Positions 9,039 through 18,283 are shown, numbered from the stretch's first letter. The stretch is DNA of 64,000 bases from Ga0077555 sp963761475 (GCA_963761475.1 CAVXGT010000032.1:55030-119029); one strand, 5' to 3'. Numbers and translations are program-made. The notes: generated from the sequence alone by a model not told the origin.

Positions 9039-9602
9039 ATGCGGATCAATTTGACCGGCGTAGCGCTATTGGCATTGGCGATTTCGGCGACCACCATGCA
9101 GGCTACGCCCGCAGGTGCCCAGACCAGCATTCCGGCTGCCGCCACCGACATCGCGAACCGCGACGTCTGGATACTGCCGACCGCTAGGCTGCGCTTTGGT
9201 GAATCGCTGCTCTCCCGCCGCTATCTGACCAATGGCGTGCTGCCGTTGCTGGTCAAGGGGCGCGGCACATGCAGTGCGGTGGCCTGCCCGGTCACCTTCA
9301 ACGGGCAGAACGTGTTCGCCCGCAGGCTGCGTGTCAGCCTCTCCGATCCCGGCGGCGGATCGCCCGCCGGCACCTGCTCGGAAGTCTCCTCGATCGACCG
9401 CTCCCTGCGCCGCGGTGATACGGGAGCGGACGTCGAGGTCCTGCAGCGCTGCTTGAACACCTTGGGCTCGAGCCTCGAGGTCGATGGCAACTACGGTCGC
9501 GGAACGCGCGAAGTTGTCCGCGATTTCCAACGCCAGCGCGGCTTGGAAGCCGACGGTGTCGTGGGTCCGGCAACGCGCAGTGAATTGGCAAAGGCGTCCT
9601 GA
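9039..9602 (+). CDS. Secreted peptidoglycan-binding domain protein
   Basis: This 187-residue protein has a signal peptide (about 1-29, ending AGAQ). A middle region with three cysteines near 81, 86 and 113 (CSAVACP and GTCSEV) may be disulfide-bonded. The C-terminal PG_binding_1 domain at about 122-187 contains LRRGDTGADVEVLQRCLN and DGVVGPATRSEL. It is probably a periplasmic cell-wall-binding protein; there is no hydrolase domain, so the effector function is unknown. AGAGGG precedes the ATG by 12 bases. It converges with the sialidase-like gene. Confidence 0.8.
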   Translation: MRINLTGVALLALAISATTMQATPAGAQTSIPAAATDIANRDVWILPTARLRFGESLLSRRYLTNGVLPLLVKGRGTCSAVACPVTFNGQNVFARRLRVSLSDPGGGSPAGTCSEVSSIDRSLRRGDTGADVEVLQRCLNTLGSSLEVDGNYGRGTREVVRDFQRQRGLEADGVVGPATRSELAKAS

Positions 9603-9655
9603 GGCCAATAACCTCATGAGCGCGCGCGGTCGGCGCCAAAGACGGCGCTGCGCGG

Positions 9656-10864
9656 TCAGGCCGTCAGCGCCACCGCCGGCACAACCACGTGCTTGATGGC
9701 GCGGCGATGGTAGGTGAAGGCAACCTGCAGGGCGCCGTCCGAGGTCTGGATCACGCTTGGGTAGGAAAGCTCGCGATTGAGCCGCTGCTCGGAGTTGTTG
9801 GTCAGGCAGTAGCCGTCGCCGGTCTCGAGATCGCGGACGATCCGCCAACTTTCGCCATCGTCGTCCGAAAGGGCGAGCGTGACGGGTGCGCGCGGCGTGC
9901 CCCAGAAAGCCTCGCGTCCGGGCGACGACTGGGTTGGGGTCGCAGGCGCGGCCGATGCAGCGGCAGTGGGTGGCACTGCCGCCTCGTCGTCCTCGATCTC
10001 GTCGTAGAGCGAGGCGCGCCGCTCGGTTGTGTCGGTCTTGGCGATGTTGTTGAACACCAGCGCGATGCGGCCGTCACCGAGCGCTGTCGCCTGGATCGAC
10101 GAGTTGTTGTTGGGCAACGCGGTCGGCCGCGGTGGCGACCAGCTAAGCCCATTATCACTGGACCGGCTGAGGTAGATGTTATCGGCCCAGCGACTGCGAA
10201 AGAGCGCCAGCAATCCGCGACGGCGCGTTGGTACGATGCACATGTGCACGAGCCCGAGGCTTTCGGGCACGATGACGTCGCGCCAGGTCCGGCCTTGGTC
10301 CGAGGTGAGCTTCACGACACTGATGTCCTGGTCGCCGAGCCATTTGGTGCCGGGCGTCGTGCGGCAGAGGAAGCACGGCAGCAGCCAGTCGCCGTTGTCG
10401 AGCACCACCAGCGGCTGGCGCACGAACGTGCCGGGATCGCCAACCAGCACATCCTCCGCGCCCCAGCTCACGCCGTTGTCGCGGGAGATGCGGCGCTTGA
10501 CGACGGATGTGTCCTGGTTGCCGGAATGTTGCGAGGTGTGCAGCAACCACAGGCCCCCGTCCGGTGCCGGGAATAGGATCGGATTCTGCTCCGAGCGTGC
10601 GGGGTCGTCGGAAAGGCGCTGAGGCGTGGTCCAGGCGGTGGCGCCCTTGGCCAGTCGCGACATGTGAATCGAGATGTCGCTCTTGCCTTCCTGCGTGCCA
10701 CCAAACCAGACGCAGGCGAGATCGCCACCCGCCAGCTCCAGCAGGTTGGCCGCATGTGCCTGGACAGCAGGCGACGGCAGCAGAGCCTCGGACATGCCGC
10801 TGCCGTCCGCGCGCTGGCGTAGAACGCCATCGAGGCTCAGCTCATCGGTGGCTCGGTCGTTCAT
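9656..10864 (-). CDS. Asp-box (BNR) sialidase family protein
   Basis: This 402-residue protein is a six-bladed beta-propeller of the sialidase superfamily. Four Asp-boxes (S-x-D-x-G-x-x-W) are visible at 127-134 (SRDNGVSW), 188-194 (SDQGRTW), 236-242 (SDNGLSW) and 333-340 (SDDDGESW). There is no signal peptide, so it is probably cytoplasmic. A Pro/Ala/Ser-rich, acidic insertion at about 288-318 interrupts the last blades. True sialidase activity is not implied, since many bacterial members of this group act on, or near, sugar-acid pathways. It is the last gene of a five-gene minus-strand operon with two SDRs and a 2-hydroxyacid dehydrogenase. Confidence 0.85.
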   Translation of the reverse strand: MNDRATDELSLDGVLRQRADGSGMSEALLPSPAVQAHAANLLELAGGDLACVWFGGTQEGKSDISIHMSRLAKGATAWTTPQRLSDDPARSEQNPILFPAPDGGLWLLHTSQHSGNQDTSVVKRRISRDNGVSWGAEDVLVGDPGTFVRQPLVVLDNGDWLLPCFLCRTTPGTKWLGDQDISVVKLTSDQGRTWRDVIVPESLGLVHMCIVPTRRRGLLALFRSRWADNIYLSRSSDNGLSWSPPRPTALPNNNSSIQATALGDGRIALVFNNIAKTDTTERRASLYDEIEDDEAAVPPTAAASAAPATPTQSSPGREAFWGTPRAPVTLALSDDDGESWRIVRDLETGDGYCLTNNSEQRLNRELSYPSVIQTSDGALQVAFTYHRRAIKHVVVPAVALTA

Positions 10865-10907
10865 GCAATCCTCCGTTCAGCCCGAGCGACAATGCCGGCG
10901 CCATCGA

Positions 10908-11591
10908 TCAGAGCGACGCGCCGCCGCACATCACCAGCGTCTGGCCCGTTATGACGGCGGCGGCCGGCGACAGCAGAAACGCGACGGTGCCCGCCACTTC
11001 CTCCGGCTGGATCAGGCGCCCGAGCGGTGGCAGCTTCGGCGCCGATGATGTGCGCGAGGGATCGCGCAGCATCGGCGTGTCAGTGGCGCCGGGAGCAACG
11101 ACGTTGACGGTGATGCCACGGCCGATCAACTCGCCAGCCCACGAGCGGGCCAGGCCGATCTGCGCGGCTTTCACTGCCGCGTATTGGCTGCGGCCGGCAA
11201 CGCCAAAGGCTACCCGGCTGCCGATCAGCACGATACGCCCGCCATCCCGAAGTTTCGGAGTAAGAGCAGCCGCCAGTTGCGTGGCCGCACCGACGTGCAG
11301 CCGCCACATCGCATCACCAGCCTCCAAGGACGTCTGCGTCACCGGTGCGGTCGCCATGAACCCGGCGCAGTGCACGAAAGCGTCAGCGCCAGCGATCGAG
11401 TTGGCGCACTCAGCGGTTGCCGCCACATCGGCGAGATCGCAGGCGACGTGCGTGAACCCGGCTTGCTTGATCGGTCCGGCGCGGCGCGAGATCCCGGTCA
11501 CGGCAAAGCCGTCGGCCAGCGCGCGCTCGGCAATGGCGAGCCCGATGCCCGAGCTGGCGCCTGTCAGAACGAGATGCTTCGTGGCTGCCAT
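10908..11591 (-). CDS. Short-chain dehydrogenase/reductase (SDR)
   Basis: This 227-residue classical SDR has the NAD(P)-binding TGASSGIG motif near residues 10-17 and the catalytic Y-x3-K in SQYAAVKAAQ. The ATG at 11591 gives the normal N terminus (MAATKHLVLTGASSGIG); the frame is open further upstream but that part overlaps the 2-hydroxyacid dehydrogenase gene. It probably oxidises or reduces a sugar-derived alcohol, judging from its operon partners. It lies 25 bases after the 2-hydroxyacid dehydrogenase and 43 bases before the sialidase-like gene. Confidence 0.87.
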   Translation of the reverse strand: MAATKHLVLTGASSGIGLAIAERALADGFAVTGISRRAGPIKQAGFTHVACDLADVAATAECANSIAGADAFVHCAGFMATAPVTQTSLEAGDAMWRLHVGAATQLAAALTPKLRDGGRIVLIGSRVAFGVAGRSQYAAVKAAQIGLARSWAGELIGRGITVNVVAPGATDTPMLRDPSRTSSAPKLPPLGRLIQPEEVAGTVAFLLSPAAAVITGQTLVMCGGASL

Positions 11592-11616
11592 CGGCTGATC
11601 CGTCCTCTCCGTATCG

Positions 11617-12594
11617 TTAGAACCAATTTGCCTTGTCCACGACGTTGCGCAACGGCTCGCCGGCAGCGAAGCGGCGGCAGTTGTCGAGGATGATGCCGAG
11701 ACGGCGGTCGTCGAGGTAGGGCCCGAAGCCCGCGGTGTGCGGCGTGATGAGAACGTTGGGCGCGCGCCACAACGCGTGGTCCTTGGGCAGTGGCTCGACC
11801 TCGAAAACGTCGAGAGCGGCACCTGCGATCTCGCCCGCCATGAGTGCGGCAACGAGGTCATCGAGGCGCACGGTCATGCCGCGGCCGATGTTGATCAGGA
11901 AGGCCGAACGTTTCATGCGCTGCAGGCGGGCGCGATCGAAGAGGCCTTCGGTGGCCGGCGTATGCGGAATGGTCATGATGACGAAATCGGCCCGCGGCAG
12001 CAGATCGTCCAGCGCCTCCGCGCCGTGCATCTCGTCGACGCCGGGTGGACAATCGGTGCGCCGCGCATCGACGCCGATGATGTGCATGCCGAATGGTTTG
12101 GCAAGGCGGGCAGCCTCCGCCCCGATGCCGCCAACCCCGAGAATGAGCGCGGTCGCCTCGGGCAGATGCACGACGCCTGTATCAAGCGGGCGCGGCGCAT
12201 ACTCCCGGCGCATCTGCTGCGGCAGGTAGTAGTGGAGGCCCCGCGCGAAGGCCAACATGAAGGCCATGATGTGCGCGCCGATGTGATCGTTGAAGATCTC
12301 ACGGAAGTTAGTGGCAACGACGGGGTGGGCGACCAGCTCGGGATAGTAGAATCCGGCCGGCGGCGCGATCTGCGGGGCCTGCAGCCAGCGCAATTTCTTG
12401 GCGGCCTTCAGCACCTCGACGGGCAGCGCCCCGAACGCCGCATCGGCCTCGGCGATGTCGCGGATAGCATCCGCGATCGTCTCGGGCTGGAGAACGCGCA
12501 CCCCGGTGTCAGCGCCAGCGATACGGGCCGCCCACGCCCGTCGCGTCTCCGTCTGTGGCGGCAGCATCACCAGCGTGAAGGCGTGGTTTTTCAT
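11617..12594 (-). CDS. D-2-hydroxyacid dehydrogenase
   Basis: This 325-residue protein has the NAD-dependent D-2-hydroxyacid dehydrogenase fold. The dinucleotide motif LGVGGIGAEAARLAK lies near 150, the substrate-binding arginine is in NIGRGMTVR, and the catalytic histidine is in ITPHTAGFGP, with a glutamate in FEVEPLP between them. It should interconvert a 2-oxo acid and a D-2-hydroxy acid. It sits in the middle of the five-gene operon, 11 bases downstream of an SDR gene, which fits a small sugar-acid or hydroxyacid pathway. The substrate is unknown. Confidence 0.87.
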   Translation of the reverse strand: MKNHAFTLVMLPPQTETRRAWAARIAGADTGVRVLQPETIADAIRDIAEADAAFGALPVEVLKAAKKLRWLQAPQIAPPAGFYYPELVAHPVVATNFREIFNDHIGAHIMAFMLAFARGLHYYLPQQMRREYAPRPLDTGVVHLPEATALILGVGGIGAEAARLAKPFGMHIIGVDARRTDCPPGVDEMHGAEALDDLLPRADFVIMTIPHTPATEGLFDRARLQRMKRSAFLINIGRGMTVRLDDLVAALMAGEIAGAALDVFEVEPLPKDHALWRAPNVLITPHTAGFGPYLDDRRLGIILDNCRRFAAGEPLRNVVDKANWF

Positions 12595-12605
12595 CGGGCC
12601 ATTCC

Positions 12606-13424
12606 TTACCGCTTGTCGGGTGGCGGCGACGGATTCTCGGCATTACCTGCCGTGGCGCCGGCATCGACCGGATGGATGACGCCGGTCACCCAGCGCGCCA
12701 TGTCTGATACGAGATAGAGCACGCCATTTCCGACATCCCATCCCGTACCCTCGGTCTGCAACAACGAGCGCTTGCGCCGCGCCTCGCGCAGCTCCTCGCT
12801 CATGCCGTTGCCGCGCGCATAGACCATGGGCGTGTAGACCATGCCGGGCGCAATGCAGTTGACGCGGATGCCTTCGCGGCCGTGATGCGCCGCCATGGCC
12901 CGTGTCATGTTGACGACGGCTCCTTTCGATGTCGGGTACATGAGGCCCGTGTGCCCGCCCTTGAGGCCGGCGACCGACGCGATGTTGACGATCGCTCCCG
13001 CGCCGAGCTTGCGCATCTCGGGGATAGCGTAACGCGCCATCAGCATCATCGAGGTGACGTTGATCTTCAGGTCGCGGTCCCAGGCCTCGATGTCGAGATC
13101 GACCGCATTGCCGCCAGTGCCGCCGACGCCGACGTTATTGACAAGGATGTCGAGCCGCCCCCATGCGCCCACCGCCTTCGCCACTGCCGCCTCGCACGAC
13201 TTCGGGTCCGTCACGTCGGCCTCGATCACCATCGAGGTGCCGCCCTCCTTGTCGATCATCGCCTTGGTGGCTTCCGCGTTCTTCGGTACAGCATCGATCA
13301 GCCCGACCTTGACGCCCTCGCGCGCCATCAGGATCGCTGCTGCGCGCCCGTTGCCGATGCCATCGGCGCGCGACCCCGCCCCTGTCACGATTGCGACCTT
13401 GTCCTTCAATCCCATCTCGGGCAT
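12606..13424 (-). CDS. SDR family oxidoreductase
   Basis: This 272-residue SDR has a slightly extended glycine motif (TGAGSRADGIGNGRAAA, near 15-31), the NNVGVGGTGG loop, and Y-x3-K in LMYPTSKGAV. The extended glycine loop is unlike the shorter TGxxxGIG of the second SDR in this operon, so the two are not recent copies. The C-terminal tail carries a Pro-rich end. It lies 50 bases downstream of the duplicated unknown gene and 11 bases upstream of the hydroxyacid dehydrogenase. The physiological substrate is unknown. Confidence 0.87.
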   Translation of the reverse strand: MPEMGLKDKVAIVTGAGSRADGIGNGRAAAILMAREGVKVGLIDAVPKNAEATKAMIDKEGGTSMVIEADVTDPKSCEAAVAKAVGAWGRLDILVNNVGVGGTGGNAVDLDIEAWDRDLKINVTSMMLMARYAIPEMRKLGAGAIVNIASVAGLKGGHTGLMYPTSKGAVVNMTRAMAAHHGREGIRVNCIAPGMVYTPMVYARGNGMSEELREARRKRSLLQTEGTGWDVGNGVLYLVSDMARWVTGVIHPVDAGATAGNAENPSPPPDKR

Positions 13425-13474
13425 GAGCGTCTTCCTCGATTGCCGTATTTCGTTTCCCGTTGGCCCGCTTGCGG

Positions 13475-14311
13475 TCAGCGCTTGCTGCCGAGCCGTGCGC
13501 CGATCATCGTCGCGGCGAATTCTTTCGTCGATTGTCCGACCATGCCGCCGAGCTTGATCGCCGTGTCATTGACGACGGAAATGTAGCCGTCCTCCCACGT
13601 CGACCGTCCGTCGCCGATCCGCGCCGAGAAGGCCGAAACGCACGCCGCCGCGATGCCGCGCTGGTCGAGCGCCGGAAGCCGCGTCACGCCCGCGTCTTCC
13701 ATGCCCCAGTCGGCGTCGTTGCAAACACAGGCATAGACCGGGTACTTGATCGCCATTTCCGGCCGCCCGCCGAGCGCGCCACCATGCGAGGCGGAGATGA
13801 TGATGTGTCCGTCGTCCTCGGGCTTAACGAGGCTCATGGAATCGATCACGAACACTTTGATGCCGCCGCCGCCGGCGTCTGTCGCTTCAAACCGGGCTTC
13901 ATCGATCGGCTCGGGCGCGGGCGAGGCGGAAGGGTTGGCCGCGCCCATCAGGTCCAGCGCTTCTCGGCAGCTCTGCCCGGCCTTGATCCCGAGCGACGCG
14001 GCGGTGTCGTTCACGGTCGAGATGACACCGCGCTTGACGCCATCCTCGCCTTCCCCGATCCGTGCCGACAGATGCGAGATGGCCGCCGCCGGCACGCCGA
14101 GCTTGGAGAGCAGTGCGAGGCCCGCCACGCCAGCCCGCTCGCGCCCGATGCCCGCATCGTTGAGGATCACGGCGGCAAGTCCCTTATAGGCTGCGTAGTA
14201 GGCCGCATAGATGCCGCCGTGCGAGCCGCAGTAGGCAACCTTGCCCCGGTGCTCGTCTTTGAGATGCGTGACGCTGTCGAGCACCAGCGGTCCGTTGCCA
14301 GAAGTGGTCAT
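13475..14311 (-). CDS. Unknown protein with internal tandem duplication; first gene of five-gene operon
   Basis: I do not recognise this 278-residue family. The protein is visibly built from two copies of a roughly 115-residue unit, at about 9-122 and 154-269, joined by a Pro/Ala-rich linker. Shared positions include SHGG, N-D-A, SARIG-x-G, the IS-x-VNDTA pair (ISTVNDTAASLG versus ISVVNDTAIKLG), and GQS-x3-E. The conserved His, Asp and Asn residues suggest a binding or catalytic pocket in each half. There is no signal peptide and no membrane segment. The ATG at 14311 follows a GGGAGAC stretch. Operon partners (two SDRs, a D-2-hydroxyacid dehydrogenase, an Asp-box propeller) suggest a role in the same small-molecule pathway, as inference only. 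Confidence 0.75.
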   Translation of the reverse strand: MTTSGNGPLVLDSVTHLKDEHRGKVAYCGSHGGIYAAYYAAYKGLAAVILNDAGIGRERAGVAGLALLSKLGVPAAAISHLSARIGEGEDGVKRGVISTVNDTAASLGIKAGQSCREALDLMGAANPSASPAPEPIDEARFEATDAGGGGIKVFVIDSMSLVKPEDDGHIIISASHGGALGGRPEMAIKYPVYACVCNDADWGMEDAGVTRLPALDQRGIAAACVSAFSARIGDGRSTWEDGYISVVNDTAIKLGGMVGQSTKEFAATMIGARLGSKR

Positions 14312-14424
14312 GGGCCGTCTCCCTCGCAAGTGATTTGGGCGCCATTGGCTGACGCCTTGAGCTTGACCAGTTAGCACATGGCGGGCGAGCCTATGCAAGA
14401 TGAGCAGCGAACGGGTGACAGGGC

Positions 14425-15048
14425 ATGTCAGTCTACGAGCATCACGTCGTCGCATTCGGACCGGGTCGGCTGAAGGAGGTCGGCGACGCCGTCGCCGGCG
14501 CGGGCAGGCAGGCTGTCGAGGCTTGCGGAGGGCAGATCTTTGGCGTTTGGAAGCCGCTGATCGGCCTCGCCTTCAACCACATCGTTTGCCTCACGGAATG
14601 GCCAGACGAAGCCGCAGCCAAGACCAACGCCGATACCGCCATCCGGTCCATCCGGGATATCGAGAAGGCCCAGCACGACATCTGGCAGCCGACGCTGAGG
14701 CCGGCGCCGGGCGCCGTGGCGCGCTCCGATCCCGGTTTCGTCACCCACCGCTGGTACGATATCCGCGAGAGCGATTTTGATCGCTTCCTGGAACTGTCCT
14801 CGGCGACGTGGGGGAATTGGGAGGGCGTCCACGACGGCGGGGTGCAGGGCCTTTGGCGCGAGCGGGCGGCCCCCGCGCCGGGCCTCGTCCGCATGCGGCT
14901 GATGGCCTGGTATCGCGATATGAGCGTCTGGGAGCGCTCGCGCCACTGGAAGGGCACCAAGGGTGCTGAAACGGCCAACCAGAACCTGGGCGCCCGTTAC
15001 GACCTCACCCTCAACAGCGCGGTCTCCATCCTGCAGCCGGCAGGGTGA
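14425..15048 (+). CDS. NIPSNAP family-like protein
   Basis: This 207-residue cytoplasmic protein looks like two ferredoxin-like (dimeric alpha+beta barrel) NIPSNAP halves. The first half begins MSVYEHHVVAFGPGRLKE, and the second contains THRWYDIRESDFDRFLELS and LMAWYRDMSVWERSRHW. The family is common beside catabolic operons, and its biochemical role is unknown. It is transcribed divergently from the five-gene operon, so their promoters share the 113-base gap. It converges with the SulP gene. Confidence 0.65.
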   Translation: MSVYEHHVVAFGPGRLKEVGDAVAGAGRQAVEACGGQIFGVWKPLIGLAFNHIVCLTEWPDEAAAKTNADTAIRSIRDIEKAQHDIWQPTLRPAPGAVARSDPGFVTHRWYDIRESDFDRFLELSSATWGNWEGVHDGGVQGLWRERAAPAPGLVRMRLMAWYRDMSVWERSRHWKGTKGAETANQNLGARYDLTLNSAVSILQPAG

Positions 15049-15082
15049 CGGCCGCCGGCTCCCAGGCTCTTGAGCCGCGCCG

Positions 15083-16693
15083 TCAGTGGCCGGTCGTCAT
15101 GACGCCGGTCCGGATCGAGTAGTCCACAGCAAGGCCGTAGTCTGGATCATCGTCGGAATCGATCATGAGCTGGCCGGCCTTGTTGAGCAGGCGGTGGCAG
15201 TCGCGGGACAGGTGGCGAAGCTGCACTGTCTTGCCGCGCGCTTCGTATTTCGAGGCAAGCGCCTCGATCGCTTGCAGCGCCGACTGGTCGACGACGCGGC
15301 TGTTCATGAAATCGACGATGACGACATCGGGATCATTGTTGGGGTCGAACAGCTCGTCGAAACCGGCAACGGAGCCGAAGAACAGCGGGCCTTCGATCTG
15401 GTAGAGCTTGGCCTTGTCGTCGGTAATCCGTGTCTTGGCGTGGATGCGGGTCGCGTTGTTCCACGCATAGCAGAGCGCGGAGACGATGACGCCCACGATA
15501 ACGGCAATGGCAAGGTCGCTCATCACGGTGACGACAGTGACGAGCACCATCACCATGGCGTCGGTGAGGGGGATGCGCCCGAGGATGGTGATGCTTTGCC
15601 AGGCAAAGGTGCCGATCACCACCATCATCATGACGCCGACGAGTGCGGCGAGCGGGATCTGCTCGATGAGGCTCGAGGCGAACACGATGAACGTCAAAAG
15701 GAACAGCGCTGCCGAAATGCCGGAAAGGCGCATGCGACCACCGGATTTCACGTTGATCATGGACTGGCCGATCATGGCGCAGCCGCCCATGCCGCCGAAA
15801 AAGCCGGTGACGGTGTTGGCGACGCCCTGAGCGATGCATTCCTGGGAGGCGCCGCCGCGCTCTTCGGTGATCTCACCGACAAGATTGAGGGTCAGCAGGC
15901 TTTCGATTAGCCCGATGGCTGCGAGGATGACGGCATAGGGAAAGATGATCTTGAGCGTGGCGAGGTCCAGCGGCACCAGCGGCAAATGGAATTCGGGTAG
16001 CCCGCCTTTGATGGAGGCGAGGTCGCCGACACGGGGCACGTTGATGTCGAAGGCGACGACCAGGGCGGCGACGAAGGCGATTCCGGCCAACGGTGCCGGA
16101 ATGGCGCTGGTGATCCTGGGCGCAAGGCGAATGATGGCCATGGTCAGGACCACCAGCCCCAGCATCACGACCAGCGGCCAACCGGTCATCCAGACCTTGA
16201 CGCCGTCGGGACCGGCGACCTTGAACTGGGTCAACTGCGCCAGGAAGATCACGATCGCCAGGCCGTTGACGAACCCGAGCATGACGGGGTGCGGCACCAG
16301 ACGAATGAATTTACCGAGCTTCAGTGCGCCCGCCGCGATTTGCAGGAGGCCCATCAGCACCACGGTGGCAAACAGATATTCGACACCGTGTTTGGCAACC
16401 AGCGCTACCATCACAACGGCAAGGGCACCTGTCGCGCCGGAGATCATGCCGGGCCGGCCGCCCATGACGGCGGTGATGAGGCCGACGATGAACGCGGCAT
16501 AGAGGCCGACGAGGGGGTGCACGCCCGCGACGAAGGCGAACGCGACGGCTTCGGGAACCAGGGCTAGCGCCACGGTCAAGCCTGACAGGACCTCGATTTT
16601 GATCCGTTGCGGGGTGTAGCGGGCACTTTGTGCCTTCGTCCATCCTGCCAGATCGATCCGGTCGGCGAACATCGTGCGCGTGAGCTTGGTCAC
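15083..16693 (-). CDS. SulP family inorganic anion transporter
   Basis: This protein of about 536 residues has 10-12 membrane segments followed by a C-terminal STAS domain (roughly the last 110 residues, with VIVDFMNSRVVDQSALQAIE). The N-terminal part has the SulP signature VLSGLTVALALVPEAVAFAF. SulP proteins move sulfate, bicarbonate or related anions across the inner membrane. I place the start at GTG 16693, which has GGAG 11 bases upstream; an ATG at 16672 would shorten it by 7 residues, and the frame is open as far as 16867. No carbonic anhydrase gene is adjacent, so the substrate is undecided. Confidence 0.9.
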   Translation of the reverse strand: MTKLTRTMFADRIDLAGWTKAQSARYTPQRIKIEVLSGLTVALALVPEAVAFAFVAGVHPLVGLYAAFIVGLITAVMGGRPGMISGATGALAVVMVALVAKHGVEYLFATVVLMGLLQIAAGALKLGKFIRLVPHPVMLGFVNGLAIVIFLAQLTQFKVAGPDGVKVWMTGWPLVVMLGLVVLTMAIIRLAPRITSAIPAPLAGIAFVAALVVAFDINVPRVGDLASIKGGLPEFHLPLVPLDLATLKIIFPYAVILAAIGLIESLLTLNLVGEITEERGGASQECIAQGVANTVTGFFGGMGGCAMIGQSMINVKSGGRMRLSGISAALFLLTFIVFASSLIEQIPLAALVGVMMMVVIGTFAWQSITILGRIPLTDAMVMVLVTVVTVMSDLAIAVIVGVIVSALCYAWNNATRIHAKTRITDDKAKLYQIEGPLFFGSVAGFDELFDPNNDPDVVIVDFMNSRVVDQSALQAIEALASKYEARGKTVQLRHLSRDCHRLLNKAGQLMIDSDDDPDYGLAVDYSIRTGVMTTGH

Positions 16694-16933
16694 GTGGCTG
16701 GGCGCTCCATCTGTGAGTGTTAGCTTGGGGAGGGGACGCACATACACGAGAATTGCTGCATTGCAAAATTTTCGCTCCCGCAGTGCAGAAACGAATGGCC
16801 CCCTGATTATGGAGGCAGGCGCGTGGTCTGGGCCTGCTTCGAGCCAGGATTGGTTGCTCGCGCGCAAATGTTGGCCTCTTATGATGGCTCAGGCTTTGCA
16901 GCCGCCTCCCATCTTCAACCACCTCAGACGCTG

Positions 16934-18283
16934 ATGACCCAGACCTCGATGATCACGGACCGCAAGCCGGTCGAGTTCGACGATTCCCTGCCGGGCGAGG
17001 TCGACGTCGTCGTCATCGGCGCCGGCGTGGCTGGCACCGCAACCGCCTATTTCCTGGCCAAGCGCGGCAGCCGGGTGCTGCTCTGCGAGAAAGGCCGTGT
17101 CGCAGGCGAGCAGTCGAGCCGCAACTGGGGCTGGGTGCGCCAGCAGGGCCGCGATTGGGCCGAATTGCCGATCATGATGGAATCAAACCGCATCTGGCGC
17201 GGCCTCGCCAAGGAAACCGGCGACGCTGACCTCACGTTCACGCCCTCGGGCTGTCTCTACCTGATCGCTACCGAGGCGCAGCAAGCCAAATACCAGGACT
17301 GGTACGAGCTGGCCGTCCGCCATCAGCTCGGCACCCGGATGTTGACCAGGGCCGAGCTCGAAGCCCGCCAGCCCGCCATCTCCGGTGAGTGGCTGGGCGC
17401 TATGGTGACGGAGAGCGACGGGCGCGCGGAACCCTTTCTCGCGGTGCCGGCGCTGGCGCGGGCCGCCCGCCGGGCTGGTGCGCTCGTCATCGAGAATTGC
17501 GCCGTCCGCACGCTCGATAGGCAAGCAGGCCGCATCGCCGGCGTGGTGACCGAGAAAGGCCGTGTGCGCGCCAGCAAGGTCGTACTCGCAGGTGGCGCCT
17601 GGTCGACGCATTTTGCGGCCAACGCCGGCCTCGACCTGCCGCAATTGGCCGTCCGGTCGACGGTCGCAAGAACTACCCCGGCGCCCGACGACTATACGTT
17701 CAACATCTCGACGCCCGGCTTGACACTACGCCGCCGTCAGGACGGCGGATATTCCGTCGCGACGGGTGATCTCGCCGAGCACTACCTGTCGCCGAACTCG
17801 TTTCGCTATCTGGCCAAGTTCCGCAATCTTCTGAAGGTCTCGGCCAAGGACGTTCGCATCAGGCTTGGCGCGCCAAAACATTATCCCGGCGCCTGGGGCA
17901 CGCCACGCCGTTGGACGGGCGACGAGACGAGCCCATTCGAGCGCATGCGCGTCGTCAACCCCGAGCCGTCGCCGATCGTCGTCCAGCGCATCGAGCAGCG
18001 CCTGTCGCAGCGCTTTGCCAAGCTGGCAGGCGTCAGGATCGCCGAAGCCTGGGCCGGCATGATCGACGTGACGCCCGACGCCGTGCCGGTCCTTGGCGAG
18101 GATCATCGCCTGCCGGGCCTCTACATCGCCACCGGACTGAGCGGGCACGGCTTCGGCATCGGCCCCGCCATCGGCCGCATCATGGCCGACATCGTCTCCG
18201 GGCGCTCGGCGGGCCACGACCTCACCCGCTTCCGCTCGAACCGCTTCTTTGACGGCAGCCCGATCGTTCCCGGTCCCTACTGA
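16934..18283 (+). CDS. FAD-dependent oxidoreductase (DAO family)
   Basis: This 449-residue protein has the N-terminal FAD-binding Rossmann motif VVVIGAGVAGTATAYFLA, followed by the SSRNWGWVRQQGRD segment of D-amino-acid/sarcosine-oxidase-like (DAO) proteins. The C-terminal G-L-S-G-H-G-F-G-I-G-P motif also contacts FAD. It probably oxidises an amine or amino acid. The frame is open from 16823, but the ATG at 16934 gives the usual N-terminal length. It is divergent from the SulP gene. There is no membrane segment. Confidence 0.85.
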   Translation: MTQTSMITDRKPVEFDDSLPGEVDVVVIGAGVAGTATAYFLAKRGSRVLLCEKGRVAGEQSSRNWGWVRQQGRDWAELPIMMESNRIWRGLAKETGDADLTFTPSGCLYLIATEAQQAKYQDWYELAVRHQLGTRMLTRAELEARQPAISGEWLGAMVTESDGRAEPFLAVPALARAARRAGALVIENCAVRTLDRQAGRIAGVVTEKGRVRASKVVLAGGAWSTHFAANAGLDLPQLAVRSTVARTTPAPDDYTFNISTPGLTLRRRQDGGYSVATGDLAEHYLSPNSFRYLAKFRNLLKVSAKDVRIRLGAPKHYPGAWGTPRRWTGDETSPFERMRVVNPEPSPIVVQRIEQRLSQRFAKLAGVRIAEAWAGMIDVTPDAVPVLGEDHRLPGLYIATGLSGHGFGIGPAIGRIMADIVSGRSAGHDLTRFRSNRFFDGSPIVPGPY

